NCBI GenBank assembly: GCA_017430085.1
Contig: JAFRNR010000002.1
Location: 1-64,000 of the forward strand
Origin: Lachnospiraceae bacterium
GTDB lineage: Bacteria > Bacillota > Clostridia > Lachnospirales > Lachnospiraceae
Reading direction: 5' to 3'
DNA length: 64,000 bases
In this document: one piece after another, positions 1-10,863 of the stretch
How the letters are laid out: each line of letters begins with the position of its first letter
Numbering within the stretch: position 1 is the stretch's first letter
Notes under the pieces: model-generated
The model's database searches: none
What the model saw: the letters and a program-made list of their open reading frames with translations, nothing else
What the model was told of the DNA's origin: nothing
Translations under genes and position numbers: made by a program

Positions 1-26
1 CTTTGTCAGAAATTCCCTGCAAAATC

Positions 27-51
27 TGACAAAGGAACCGTCCCCCTGTCA
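27..51. repeat. 25-bp dispersed repeat, TGACA...TGTCA type
   Basis: A 25-bp unit bounded by TGACA and TGTCA with the core GGAACCGTCCCC. The same unit recurs, in either orientation, at 42260-42284, 43065-43089, 51516-51540, 51548-51572, 53046-53070 and 54161-54185. It lies just upstream of the csoR promoter. It is noncoding here and does not look like a terminator. Confidence 0.85.
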
Positions 52-61
52 GGATTTCCTC

Positions 62-90
62 TTGACAAATACCGTCCGGGGGTATACAGT
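62..90 (+). promoter_or_regulatory. csoR-copA promoter
   Basis: TTGACA at 62-67 is a consensus -35 box. A 17-nt spacer leads to TACAGT at 85-90; TATACA at 83-88 with 15 nt is the alternative -10. The start codon of csoR is 58 nt downstream. The spacer is occupied by a CsoR-like operator, which fits copper-relieved repression of the csoR-copA operon. Confidence 0.65.
69..85 (+). promoter_or_regulatory. CsoR-like operator 1
   Basis: A 17-bp GC-centred dyad with ATACC at the left and GGTAT at the right, sitting between the -35 and -10 elements. CsoR proteins are known to bind pseudo-palindromes of the form ATACCC(N)GGGTAT, so assignment to the adjacent csoR gene is a reasonable inference. Confidence 0.65.
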
Positions 91-101
91 GTAGGCGGAA
101 G

Positions 102-118
102 ATACCCCGGGGCGGTAT
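102..118 (+). promoter_or_regulatory. CsoR-like operator 2
   Basis: A second 17-bp dyad, ATACC...GGTAT with a CCGGGGC centre, lies just downstream of the presumed transcription start. It is 33 bp, about three helical turns, from operator 1, so two CsoR tetramers could bind on the same DNA face. Confidence 0.65.
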
Positions 119-147
119 CGGATGTCAGGAGAAAGAAGGAAGAATTC

Positions 148-443
148 ATGGATAATACCTGCTGCCACGCCAAAAAGTTGCGGGATGAGGAAGAAAAGAG
201 GAATCTGATGAACCGGCTGAAGCGGATCGAGGGCCAGGTGCGCGGGCTGCAGAACATGCTGGAGCAGGACGCGTACTGTCCGGATATCCTGATCCAGGTG
301 TCGGCGGTGACCCAGGCGCTGAACAGTTTCAATAAAGAGCTGCTGGCGGAGCACATCCGCAGCTGCGTCGTGGAGGACATCCGCGCGGACAAGCTCGAGA
401 CCATCGACGAGCTGGTGGAAACGCTGAAGAAGGTGATGAAATA

Positions 444-444
<1 letters not shown>
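148..444 (+). CDS. csoR: CsoR-family copper-sensing repressor
   Basis: A 98-residue all-helical repressor of the CsoR/RcnR family (DUF156). The Cu(I) fingerprint is complete: Cys44, His69 and Cys73, with the DNA-contacting basic helix RLKRIEGQVRG at about 23-33. Cu(I) binding is known to release CsoR from its operator, derepressing efflux genes. Two matching operators lie upstream. The ATG follows an AGGAGAAAGAAGGA ribosome-binding region. The stop codon overlaps the start of copA by one base, so the two are translationally coupled. The C-H-C ligand set favours copper sensing over the nickel/cobalt or persulfide-sensing branches. Confidence 0.93.
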
Positions 445-3077
<2,633 letters not shown>

Positions 3078-3098
3078 TTAACAAAAACAATTCATTTG

Positions 3099-3129
3099 AG
3101 GGCGGGGCGGAAAGCCCTTGCCCTTTTTT
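3099..3129 (+). terminator. Intrinsic terminator after copA
   Basis: AGGGC (3099-3103) pairs with GCCCT (3120-3124) around a GC-rich loop and is followed by T5. It lies 22 nt after the copA stop and closes the copper operon. Confidence 0.6.
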
Positions 3130-3207
3130 CTTTCCTATGGTAAACCTGAAGGGTCGGAGACGAACGGAAATCTATCCCGAAACAATTATTTTTCAAGGAG
3201 GCGCCTG

Positions 3208-4323
3208 ATGAAAGTCGGATGCGTAAAAGAGATCAAAAACAATGAGAACCGTGTGGGCCTGACCCCGGACAACGTCAAAGCGTACGTCCGCGCCGGCCAT
3301 GAAGTCCTGATCCAGAAGGGAGCCGGCCTGGGCTCCGGTTTTACGGATGAGCAGTACGAAGCGGCGGGAGCGCAGATCCTCTCCACCGCGCGCCAGGTCT
3401 GGAGCAAGTCCGAGATGATCGTCAAGGTCAAGGAGCCCCTGGAGCCCGAATATAAGCTGATGAAGAAGGACCAGATCCTGTTCACCTACCTGCATCTGGC
3501 CGCCGACAAGGCACAGACCGACGCCCTGCTGGAGCGCCAGGTCAAAGGCGTCGCCTATGAGACCCTCGTGGAGCGCGACGGCTCCCTGCCCCTGCTGATC
3601 CCCATGAGCCAGATCGCCGGCCGCCTGTCCATCCAGGAAGGCGCCAAGTATCTGGAGAAGACCTTCGGCGGCGAAGGCGTGCTGCTGGCGGGCGTGCCCG
3701 GCACTCCCAAGGCCAACGTCGTGATCCTGGGCGCCGGCACCGTGGGCACCAACGCCTGCAAGATCGCCGTCGGCATGGGCGCGAACGTGACCATCATCGA
3801 CATCAACTTAAAGCGTCTGGAGTACCTGGACGAGATCTTCGGATCCCGCATCCAGACCCTGGTCTCCACGGACGCCAACATCGAGAATGCCGTGAAGGAA
3901 GCCGACCTGGTGATCGGGTCCGTGCTGATCCCCGGCAAGTCCGCTCCCAAGCTGTTCAAGAAAGCCTACCTCAAGGAAATGAAGCCCGGCGCCGTCTTCG
4001 TGGACGTGGCCGTGGACCAGGGCGGCTGCGGCGAGACCACCCATGCCACCACGCATGACGATCCCATCTTCGTCGTGGACGGCGTGGTGCACTACTGCGT
4101 GGGCAACATGCCCGGCGCCGTGCCGCGCACTTCCACCATCGCCCTGACCAACGCGACCCTGCGCTACGGTCTGCAGATCGCGAACCTGGGCCTGGAGAAG
4201 GCCTGCCAGGCGAACCCCTGCATCTACTCCGCCATCAACACATACGCGGGCAAGCTGACCTGCAAGAACGTGGCGGACAGCTTCGAGGACTACGAGTACA
4301 CGGATATCCGCACGCTGTTCTGA
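3208..4323 (+). CDS. ald: Alanine dehydrogenase
   Basis: A 371-residue NAD-dependent L-alanine dehydrogenase, interconverting alanine with pyruvate plus ammonia. The length matches the family exactly. The catalytic Lys75 (in VKVKEPL) and His96 (YLHLA) are present, and the Rossmann motif VILGAGTVGTNA lies at about 170-181. An in-frame start exists 90 nt upstream, but the ATG at 3208 has an AAGGAGGCGCC ribosome-binding site and begins at the family N-terminus (MKVGCVKEIK). It is monocistronic, bracketed by terminators. In anaerobes this enzyme often disposes of pyruvate and ammonium as alanine or assimilates alanine nitrogen. Confidence 0.95.
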   Translation: MKVGCVKEIKNNENRVGLTPDNVKAYVRAGHEVLIQKGAGLGSGFTDEQYEAAGAQILSTARQVWSKSEMIVKVKEPLEPEYKLMKKDQILFTYLHLAADKAQTDALLERQVKGVAYETLVERDGSLPLLIPMSQIAGRLSIQEGAKYLEKTFGGEGVLLAGVPGTPKANVVILGAGTVGTNACKIAVGMGANVTIIDINLKRLEYLDEIFGSRIQTLVSTDANIENAVKEADLVIGSVLIPGKSAPKLFKKAYLKEMKPGAVFVDVAVDQGGCGETTHATTHDDPIFVVDGVVHYCVGNMPGAVPRTSTIALTNATLRYGLQIANLGLEKACQANPCIYSAINTYAGKLTCKNVADSFEDYEYTDIRTLF

Positions 4324-4370
4324 TGAGGGGCAGCGGGGGCCGCAAAGGCGCCCTGCATAATAAAAGCAAT

Positions 4371-4401
4371 AAAAAAGCATCCGGTCTTCCGGATGCTTTT
4401 T
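4371..4401. terminator. Bidirectional intrinsic terminator between ald and mscS
   Basis: A near-perfect hairpin: A6GCATCCGG, loop TCTT, CCGGATGCT5. The A and T tracts on the two sides make it work in both directions, serving the convergent ald (+) and MscS (-) genes. Confidence 0.9.
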
Positions 4402-4459
4402 GCGTTGTCCCACAGCGGTTTTTCCGCTGCGGGCCCGTTCCGCCGCAGTTCCCCGGCCG

Positions 4460-5446
4460 TTACTCGGCCTGATGGACCACGACCTGCGTGAACGGGATCT
4501 CGATCCCCGCCCTGTCGAACGCGATCTTGATCTCGCGGTTCATGATGCGCGGCGCGGAGAACACGTTCTTCTCGTCCACCTGTCCCACGAACTTCAGCAC
4601 GACGCCGGAATCGCCCAGTTCCTGAACGCCCAGGTACCGCGGATCCGCCAGGAACACTTCCGGATACTTTTCCCGGATCTTCGGCATCAGCTCAGCAATC
4701 ACCTTCTCCACGTATTCAATATCGGAGGAGTAAGCGATGCTGACGTTCGTGACCGCCATACTGTCAGAAGAAGAGCGGTTCAGCACGTTCCGCAGGTCGG
4801 AGTTGTTGAGGATCTTGATATTGCCGCCCGGATCCTTGACGCAGGTGGTGCGGATCCCGATGCTCGTGACCGTCCCGCGGAAGCCGTTGATCTCAATGAT
4901 ATCCCCCACGTTGAATTCATCCTCGAACACCAGGAACACGCCCGTGACCATGTCCTCTACCAGGCTCTGCGCCCCGAAGCCGATGATCAGGGCTAAGATC
5001 CCGATGCTGGCGAAAATCGTGCTGATGTTCACCCCGATCGCGGAGAAGCACCAGATCACGGCGATGATGACGAGCACGTAGCTGAGAGCGCTCCGCAGCA
5101 GCGAGACCAGGCTCTTGCCCTTCCCGGACTTCGGATTGATCTTGCCCAGCACGAAACTGAGGATCTTATAGATCAGGATGACAGCCAGGATCACGGCGAT
5201 CACCTGGAACAGCGAGACCCAGCTGATGCTGATGGTCTGCGAGATCTTCCCCACGTCGCCGAAGGTCTTGACCCACGCTTCCTTCAGCTTCATCTTCGCT
5301 TCCTGGGGCAGGAAGGGGATCAGCGAAGGGTTGGTGAGCAGCAGGAATACGATCAGGATGGCAGCCCAGATGATGATCTGGACGATATTGACTTTCTTCC
5401 GTTCCTTCTTCACGGGAGCTTCCTTGGCCGGTGCTTTGTTTTCCAT
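4460..5446 (-). CDS. Small-conductance mechanosensitive channel, MscS family
   Basis: A 328-residue membrane protein. A Lys-rich cytoplasmic N-terminus is followed by membrane segments at about 23-40, 60-85 and 110-130, then the pore-lining TM3/beta-domain signature (IGFGAQSLVEDMVTG, then DIIEINGFRGTV and IRTT). The C-terminal cage domain is present. MscS channels open on membrane tension during hypo-osmotic shock. The ATG follows AGGAGACACATC on the minus strand. It is monocistronic and converges with ald. Three TMs and about 330 residues match the YkuT/MscS-like subfamily common in Firmicutes. Confidence 0.93.
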   Translation of the reverse strand: MENKAPAKEAPVKKERKKVNIVQIIIWAAILIVFLLLTNPSLIPFLPQEAKMKLKEAWVKTFGDVGKISQTISISWVSLFQVIAVILAVILIYKILSFVLGKINPKSGKGKSLVSLLRSALSYVLVIIAVIWCFSAIGVNISTIFASIGILALIIGFGAQSLVEDMVTGVFLVFEDEFNVGDIIEINGFRGTVTSIGIRTTCVKDPGGNIKILNNSDLRNVLNRSSSDSMAVTNVSIAYSSDIEYVEKVIAELMPKIREKYPEVFLADPRYLGVQELGDSGVVLKFVGQVDEKNVFSAPRIMNREIKIAFDRAGIEIPFTQVVVHQAE

Positions 5447-5531
5447 GATGTGTCTCCTTTTGACTGACTGTCGGTGGTTTTATGTCTGCGGGCCCGGGCA
5501 GGGGCCCGGCCGTGTAAGTTTACGGAATGAT

Positions 5532-5585
5532 CGGACCGCGTCTCCGGCTGCGGTCCTTCGTGCGGTCCTTCGTGCGGTCCTTCGC
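5532..5585. repeat. 12-bp tandem repeat (x3) with hairpin
   Basis: GCGGTCCTTCGT is repeated three times head-to-tail at 5550-5585 (last base C in copy 3). The first copy also pairs with GGACCGC at about 5533-5539. On the minus strand this lies immediately after the stop codon of the PTTE-repeat gene, so it may act as its transcript end, although no clear T-tract follows. Confidence 0.7.
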
Positions 5586-6920
5586 TTACGGCGCCGCCGG
5601 CGAGAACGTGACGTGCAGCGAATGCACCGTTCCTTCCTCGTCCGTCATGACCCCGTACACGTACGTAGTGCCGTAGCTGAGCTCCGCCTGCTGCAGGACG
5701 GTCAGCGTGCCGCCTTCCATCTGCTGGGGCTGCAGCGCGTAGATGCCGCCCTCAAAGGTGGTGGCGTAGATGTACAGCGCCGCGCTGTTTTCGATGTCCG
5801 GGCTGCCGTAGATGTCCACGGTCACGTCCCGGTCGATCATCAGGCAGCTGGGGCTGAACTCGCTTTCCATGTACAGGCCCACGCCCGACGTCTGCGTGTC
5901 ATTGACGGCCAGCGACCCGTCGCCGGTAATCGTCAGGGAGCCGCCGAAATACCAGCCCCAGACCCGGATGCGGGACAGCCGGTTTTCACCGTGCAGCTCG
6001 ATGGTGAAATTGTTGCCCATCAGGTTGGCCTCCAGGGCCAGGTCGCCGCCGTCGAAATCCGTCAGGGTCAGCGTATTGGTGTCCGCGTCGTAATGCGCGC
6101 CGCGGTCGGTCAGGTCCACGATGTCGGGGAATTCCTGGGTGCGGTCGACGCCGACGTGGATCGGCAGCGTGCCTTCCTCCTCGTTCCCCATGATCAGATA
6201 TTCGCAGCCGGGCTCCAGGTAGATGTTTTTATTGTCATCCACCGGGTTTTCCAGGTAGTCGTTCGGGTAATCGTAGGTGTTGGTCCAGTTGGAGGAGGAG
6301 AATCCGTTGGGCCAGGGGTTGATCAGCACGGGGAATTCGTCGTCATAGACCGGCTCGGTGGTCGGGGGCTCGGTGGTCGGCGGCTCCGTGGTGGGGGCTT
6401 CGGTGGTGGGCGGCTCGGTGGTGGGCGGTTCCGTGGTCGGCGCTTCCGTCGTGGGAGCTTCGGTGGTCAGGAGTTCAGTCGTGGGCTCCTCCGTGATATC
6501 CGGGCCGGCGGTGGCGGTTTCGGTCTCCGGGATCTCCGTGAGCGGGATCTCCGTGCCGGGGATGGTCGCTTCCGATGCGGTCGGGTCCGGCACTTCATGC
6601 GAGGCGTAGAGGGGGCTGTCCGCGAAGGGGTCTTCCCGCAGGAAGTCGCGGCCCATGGCATCGGTGGTGATGACGACGGCCGTCATGGCGGCAGCGATCA
6701 GGGCCAGCCGGAGGACCCGCGAGCGGCCGGTCCGTTTCGGCGCGGTCTGCTTTTCGGCGCCGGTGGCTTCGTTCCACTCCAGGCCGGGATCCGGACACGC
6801 GAAATCGTCCGTGCCGGGCCCGTATTGCGCTAACGTACGGAAATCAAGGCCGGGAGAGGAGAATTCATCCCCGGCATTCCTGTTCCGGCTGTTTTTTTTA
6901 AGCAGATCCCACAGTTTCAT
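5586..6920 (-). CDS. Membrane-anchored PTTE-repeat surface protein with beta-helix-like C-terminus
   Basis: 444 residues, no family recognised with certainty. A cytoplasmic N-terminus of about 68 residues precedes one membrane segment (about 70-86). An acidic Thr/Pro stalk follows with about nine copies of the pentapeptide TTE(A/P)P (about 143-190), then a 250-residue domain rich in Thr, Asp and Gly. That last part has short beta-strand patterns (LTLTDFDGGDLAL, LTITGDGSL) resembling the carbohydrate-binding or right-handed beta-helix domains of clostridial wall proteins. It is transcribed divergently from the LCP/glycan operon, which suggests a role at the same envelope. The start has a GAGGCG ribosome-binding site. 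Confidence 0.75.
   Translation of the reverse strand: MKLWDLLKKNSRNRNAGDEFSSPGLDFRTLAQYGPGTDDFACPDPGLEWNEATGAEKQTAPKRTGRSRVLRLALIAAAMTAVVITTDAMGRDFLREDPFADSPLYASHEVPDPTASEATIPGTEIPLTEIPETETATAGPDITEEPTTELLTTEAPTTEAPTTEPPTTEPPTTEAPTTEPPTTEPPTTEPVYDDEFPVLINPWPNGFSSSNWTNTYDYPNDYLENPVDDNKNIYLEPGCEYLIMGNEEEGTLPIHVGVDRTQEFPDIVDLTDRGAHYDADTNTLTLTDFDGGDLALEANLMGNNFTIELHGENRLSRIRVWGWYFGGSLTITGDGSLAVNDTQTSGVGLYMESEFSPSCLMIDRDVTVDIYGSPDIENSAALYIYATTFEGGIYALQPQQMEGGTLTVLQQAELSYGTTYVYGVMTDEEGTVHSLHVTFSPAAP
6350..6487 (-). repeat. 15-bp coding tandem repeat (PTTE stalk)
   Basis: About nine degenerate 15-bp units of the GGCTCGGTGGTCGGC type, each encoding the pentapeptide TTE(A/P)P on the minus strand. Such arrays change length by slippage, so stalk length may vary between strains. 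Confidence 0.85.
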
Positions 6921-6995
6921 GACACGCCTCGCTCAAATTATAATAGCATCTTTTTGGGCCGCATACAAGCCGAAAACCGCGGAATTGCGTTTTAC

Positions 6996-7024
6996 TTGCT
7001 TTTTTACAGGCGGTTTGTTATAAT
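6996..7024 (+). promoter_or_regulatory. Promoter of the LCP/glycan locus
   Basis: TTGCTT (6996-7001), 17-nt spacer, consensus TATAAT (7019-7024), 67 nt upstream of the LCP gene start. It is the first good sigma-A promoter ahead of a 21-kb co-directional gene set. A divergent -10-like sequence (TATAAT on the minus strand near 6937-6945) probably serves the PTTE gene. Confidence 0.75.
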
Positions 7025-7091
7025 ACAGCCCGAAAGGCAAAGGATTTTTTCTGATGCCTTGAATGTCGTTTGAAAAAAGAGAGGTCAACGA

Positions 7092-8876
7092 ATGAGTTTA
7101 GAGAATAAGAAACCGTCAGAGACAGATCTGTCAGAATACGGAGTGGATACGGAAAACGTCCGCAGCCGCCGCAATCCGCAGGGGGGCAATATTAATCTGC
7201 CCGGGATCCTGATCACGGCGCTGTTTGTATTGGTAGAGGGATGGTTCTTTCTGCGGTTACTGAAATCCGGATTGCACAAAGCACTGCCGACTTGGATTTT
7301 TGTCTTGGGTGTTTTTGTACTATTGTTGCTGGCTGTTCTAGTGTTTTTATTGTGTTGGAATACTAAACGGCGAAAAAGATTCATTATTGGTACGATACTC
7401 GCAATACTGTTCAGTGCAGGTTTTATTATTGCTAATGTGAAACTTATCGCTCCAATTGCTGGAGCCAAGGACAAGATTTTTGTCACCACCGATGCCCGGC
7501 AGACCGTCACCATGGGCATCTATGTCCTCAAAGATGATACCCTGTCCGCCGTGGAAGACCTGTCCGGTTCTGTCATCGGCATCCTGGAAAACGTGGACCG
7601 GGACGAATCCGAACAGGTCCTGGACGAGATCTCGCTGAAAATGAAAGATCCGCTGCAGGTCAGGACCTACGGCAGTTTTGCCGAAGCCATCAAGGGCCTG
7701 TATGCCGGAGAAGTCCGCGCCGTCATCCTGGACCAGGAATTTATTGAAGTCCTGACCGAGATGGAAGGCTTTGAGGACGTCAAGTCGAAGGTCCGCCTGA
7801 TCACGGACATCGTCGCGGAGAGACCCACGCAGATCGCGACCCTTCCTACCGGGGCCGAGGAATCCACGCTGGAAGATCCCAGCGCGGAAGCCACCGATGC
7901 CCCGCATCACGGGAGCCGCAGCTGGAAGATCATAAAGCCTTCGGCAACGGAGACAGAGGAACCTACGGAGACGCCGGAAGAGACGCAGTCGCAGGCCCCG
8001 GTCGTGACGACGGAACTGCCCGAGGGCACCATCGGCACGGCGCCGCCTCCCACGGAACCGCCTACAGCCGGCCCGATCACCGTACCGGAAGGCCAGGAGG
8101 GCCGTATCTTCACGGTCTACATTTCCGGTCTGGATACCCGCGGCGGCGGCCTGCCTACCCGCGGCAACAGCGACGTGAACATTCTGGCCGTCGTGAACAT
8201 GAACACCCATCATGTGCTGCTGATCAACACGCCCCGGGATTACTTCGTTCCGTTCCCGACCGTGGGCGGCGCCCGGGACAAACTGACCCATGCGGGTTAT
8301 TACGGTGTGGACGCCAGCATGGCGGCGCTGCGCAATCTGTACGGCGTGGAAAGCCAGTACTATGCCAGACTCGGCTTCTCGGGCGTCAAGAGACTGGTGG
8401 ATGCGCTGGGCGGCGTCACGGTCCGTTCTTCCTACGCGTTTACCGCAGGCGGATATGAATTTGTAGTAGGCGCCAATGAAGTGGACGGCACGGGGGCGCT
8501 GGTCTTTGCACGCCACCGCAGAGGCATGGAAGGCGGCGACCGGGCCCGCGGCAACAACCAGCTGGCCCTGCTGAAAGCGATCATTCAGAAGATCGCCTCT
8601 CCGGCCATCGTCAGCCGCCTGGATGCCGTGCTGAGCGCGGTGGGCAGTGTGATCCAGACCACGATCCCTTATGACACCATCGCGGCCTTCAGCCAAAGCG
8701 CGCTGAGCGGGGACGACTGGACAGTCGCCTATTACAGCGTGAACGGCTATAACGGCCTGGAATACAGTTTCTCCATCGGCGAAACAAGATACGTCATGTA
8801 TCCCGATTATTCGACGGTAAGCTACGCGCAGTCCCTGATCCGGCGGGTCTACAACGGGGAGATCGTCAATCCTTAA
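7092..8876 (+). CDS. LytR-CpsA-Psr (LCP) family glycan-attachment protein
   Basis: 594 residues. Hydrophobic segments occupy about 36-58, 74-96 and 100-118. A 100-residue extracellular segment (about 140-250) with the look of a periplasmic solute-binding fold follows, then a Thr/Glu/Pro linker (250-335), then the LCP domain (about 338-560) with conserved Asp and Arg motifs (TRGNSDVN, NTPRDYF). LCP enzymes transfer undecaprenyl-pyrophosphate-linked glycans onto peptidoglycan or proteins outside the membrane. As first gene of the locus it is the likely final step for the polymer made downstream. The ATG follows AGAGAGGTCAACG. Codons for the first 130 residues are AT-richer than the rest. Confidence 0.9.
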   Translation: MSLENKKPSETDLSEYGVDTENVRSRRNPQGGNINLPGILITALFVLVEGWFFLRLLKSGLHKALPTWIFVLGVFVLLLLAVLVFLLCWNTKRRKRFIIGTILAILFSAGFIIANVKLIAPIAGAKDKIFVTTDARQTVTMGIYVLKDDTLSAVEDLSGSVIGILENVDRDESEQVLDEISLKMKDPLQVRTYGSFAEAIKGLYAGEVRAVILDQEFIEVLTEMEGFEDVKSKVRLITDIVAERPTQIATLPTGAEESTLEDPSAEATDAPHHGSRSWKIIKPSATETEEPTETPEETQSQAPVVTTELPEGTIGTAPPPTEPPTAGPITVPEGQEGRIFTVYISGLDTRGGGLPTRGNSDVNILAVVNMNTHHVLLINTPRDYFVPFPTVGGARDKLTHAGYYGVDASMAALRNLYGVESQYYARLGFSGVKRLVDALGGVTVRSSYAFTAGGYEFVVGANEVDGTGALVFARHRRGMEGGDRARGNNQLALLKAIIQKIASPAIVSRLDAVLSAVGSVIQTTIPYDTIAAFSQSALSGDDWTVAYYSVNGYNGLEYSFSIGETRYVMYPDYSTVSYAQSLIRRVYNGEIVNP

Positions 8877-8897
8877 GAGGCGGCGGAACACGGTTTT

Positions 8898-10859
8898 ATG
8901 ATAGAAACTTCGACCAAACGCAGAAAAAAGAAGTCCATCGAGCACTGGCACGTCATTTCGCTGCTGCTGATGGTGGCAGATTTCATCCTGATCCATGCGG
9001 CCTATTTCCTGGCCCTGTGGATGCGGTTTGATTTTGTCTTTTCCAGCATCCCGAAGGTCTATTTTTCCGCGTACCGGAGTTTCATCACCTATTATGCGGC
9101 GGGCTGCATCCTGCTGTTCTGGTTCCTGCGGCTGTACCGCAGCATCTGGCGTTTTGCCAGTTACATGGAACTGCTGCTGACGCTGGGCGGCTCGGTGCTG
9201 GCGTCGGCGATCCATACAGTCCTGATCATCCTGCTGGTCCAGAAGATGCCCACTTCCTATTATCTGCTGGGCGGTGTGCTGCAGTTCGTGTTCCTGCTGG
9301 GAGTCCGCTTCTCGTACCGTTTCCTGCTGCTGCTGCGCCGGAAGAAATCGGACGGGCCCGTGGAACGGCTCATGCTGATCGGCGCCGGCTCGGCCGGGCA
9401 GATGATCCTGCGCGACATCAATCACGGCGGGGAGCAGCACAGCCGCGTGGTCTGCATCATCGACGACAACCCGAACAAGTGGGGCCGCTTCGTGGACGGC
9501 GTGCCGGTGGCCGGCGGCCGCGACGACATCATGGCCGCGGTGGAAAAATACCGGATCAACAAGATCTTCTTCGCCATCCCGAGCGCTTCCGCGGCGGACC
9601 GGCGCGACATCCTGAACATCTGCAAGGAGACCGGATGCGCCATGAAGCAGCTGCCCCGCCTGTACGTGGACAGCGACGACAAAGTATCCGCGCTGGCGAT
9701 GCGCAACGTGTCCATGGAGGACCTGCTGGGCCGCGAGCCCATCAAGACGGACCTGGACGAAGTGTTCCGTATGATCCAGGGCAAGACCGTGCTGGTCACC
9801 GGCGGCGGCGGTTCCATCGGCAGCGAGCTCTGCCGGCAGATCGCGTCCCACCGGCCCGGCCGCCTGATCATCTTCGACATTTACGAAAACAACGCCTACG
9901 ACATCCAGCAGGAGTTAAAGCGCTCGAATCCGGAGCTGGACCTGAAAGTCCTGATCGGATCCGTCCGGGACAGCCGCAAGGTGTTTGAACTGTTCGAAAC
10001 CTACCGGCCCCAGATCGTGTACCACGCGGCGGCGCACAAACACGTGCCGCTGATGGAGGACAGCCCCTGCGAAGCCATCAAGAACAACGCCATGGGGACC
10101 TACAAGACCGCCTACGCCGCCATCGTGCACGGCTGCGAGCGCTTCGTCTTGATCTCCACGGACAAGGCGGTGAACCCCACTAACATCATGGGCGCCAGCA
10201 AGCGCCTGTGCGAAATGATCATCCAGAGTTTTGCCGCGATGATCAAAGAAGGCCGCGCCGCGGAGATCCCCCAGCTGTTTACGCATGATGAGTCGCACCA
10301 CAAAGTGGACGCCGGCCAGTTCGATTTCTCCAAGGTGAAGACTGAATTCGCCGCCGTGCGCTTCGGCAACGTGCTGGGCAGCAACGGCTCCGTGATCCCG
10401 CTGTTCCGCAAGCAGATCGAAAACGGCGGGCCCGTCACCGTGACCCATCCGGATATCATCCGCTACTTCATGACGATCTCCGAAGCCGTCAGCCTGGTGC
10501 TGCTGGCCGGGACCTATGCCAAGGGCGGAGAGATCTTCGTCCTGGACATGGGATCGCCCGTCAGCATCGACGCCCTGGCGCGCAACCTCATCAAACTGTC
10601 CGGCTACCGTCCGGACAAGGACATCAAGATCGTCTACACCGGCCTGCGCCCCGGCGAGAAGCTGTACGAAGAAAAACTGATGGCGGAAGAAGGCATGCAG
10701 AAGACCGCCAACGACCTGATCCACATCGGTAAGCCCATCCCCTTTGAACCGGCTCTGTTCTTTGAACAGCTGGAGGGGCTGATGCTCGCCGCTTACAAAA
10801 ATAAACGGGACATCAAGGAACGGGTGGCGGAAGTCGTCCCCACCTACCATCTGGAGTAA
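8898..10859 (+). CDS. Membrane nucleotide-sugar 4,6-dehydratase, FlaA1/PglF/CapD-like
   Basis: 653 residues in the usual architecture: four N-terminal TMs (about 18-130), a first Rossmann region (GAGSAG, about 162), and a second SDR domain (VTGGGGSIGSE from about 299) with YHAAAHKHVPLME and STDKAVNPTNIMGASKR. The Met in place of the SDR Tyr (MxxxK) is typical of PglF/WbpM/FlaA1 dehydratases. Family members convert UDP-GlcNAc to UDP-4-keto-6-deoxy sugars. The next two genes encode an aminotransferase and an acyltransferase, so the trio matches a UDP-N,N'-diacetylbacillosamine-type pathway (PglF-PglE-PglD). The product identity is inferred. Confidence 0.9.
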   Translation: MIETSTKRRKKKSIEHWHVISLLLMVADFILIHAAYFLALWMRFDFVFSSIPKVYFSAYRSFITYYAAGCILLFWFLRLYRSIWRFASYMELLLTLGGSVLASAIHTVLIILLVQKMPTSYYLLGGVLQFVFLLGVRFSYRFLLLLRRKKSDGPVERLMLIGAGSAGQMILRDINHGGEQHSRVVCIIDDNPNKWGRFVDGVPVAGGRDDIMAAVEKYRINKIFFAIPSASAADRRDILNICKETGCAMKQLPRLYVDSDDKVSALAMRNVSMEDLLGREPIKTDLDEVFRMIQGKTVLVTGGGGSIGSELCRQIASHRPGRLIIFDIYENNAYDIQQELKRSNPELDLKVLIGSVRDSRKVFELFETYRPQIVYHAAAHKHVPLMEDSPCEAIKNNAMGTYKTAYAAIVHGCERFVLISTDKAVNPTNIMGASKRLCEMIIQSFAAMIKEGRAAEIPQLFTHDESHHKVDAGQFDFSKVKTEFAAVRFGNVLGSNGSVIPLFRKQIENGGPVTVTHPDIIRYFMTISEAVSLVLLAGTYAKGGEIFVLDMGSPVSIDALARNLIKLSGYRPDKDIKIVYTGLRPGEKLYEEKLMAEEGMQKTANDLIHIGKPIPFEPALFFEQLEGLMLAAYKNKRDIKERVAEVVPTYHLE

Positions 10860-10863
10860 GAGT

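Noticed and set aside
3118..3207. Extended N-terminus of alanine dehydrogenase
   Set aside because: Contains the preceding terminator T-tract and lacks a ribosome-binding site; the family start is at 3208.
6350..6487. Short tandem units considered as a CRISPR array
   Set aside because: Units are 15 bp, contiguous without spacers, and keep a coding frame for TTE(A/P)P.
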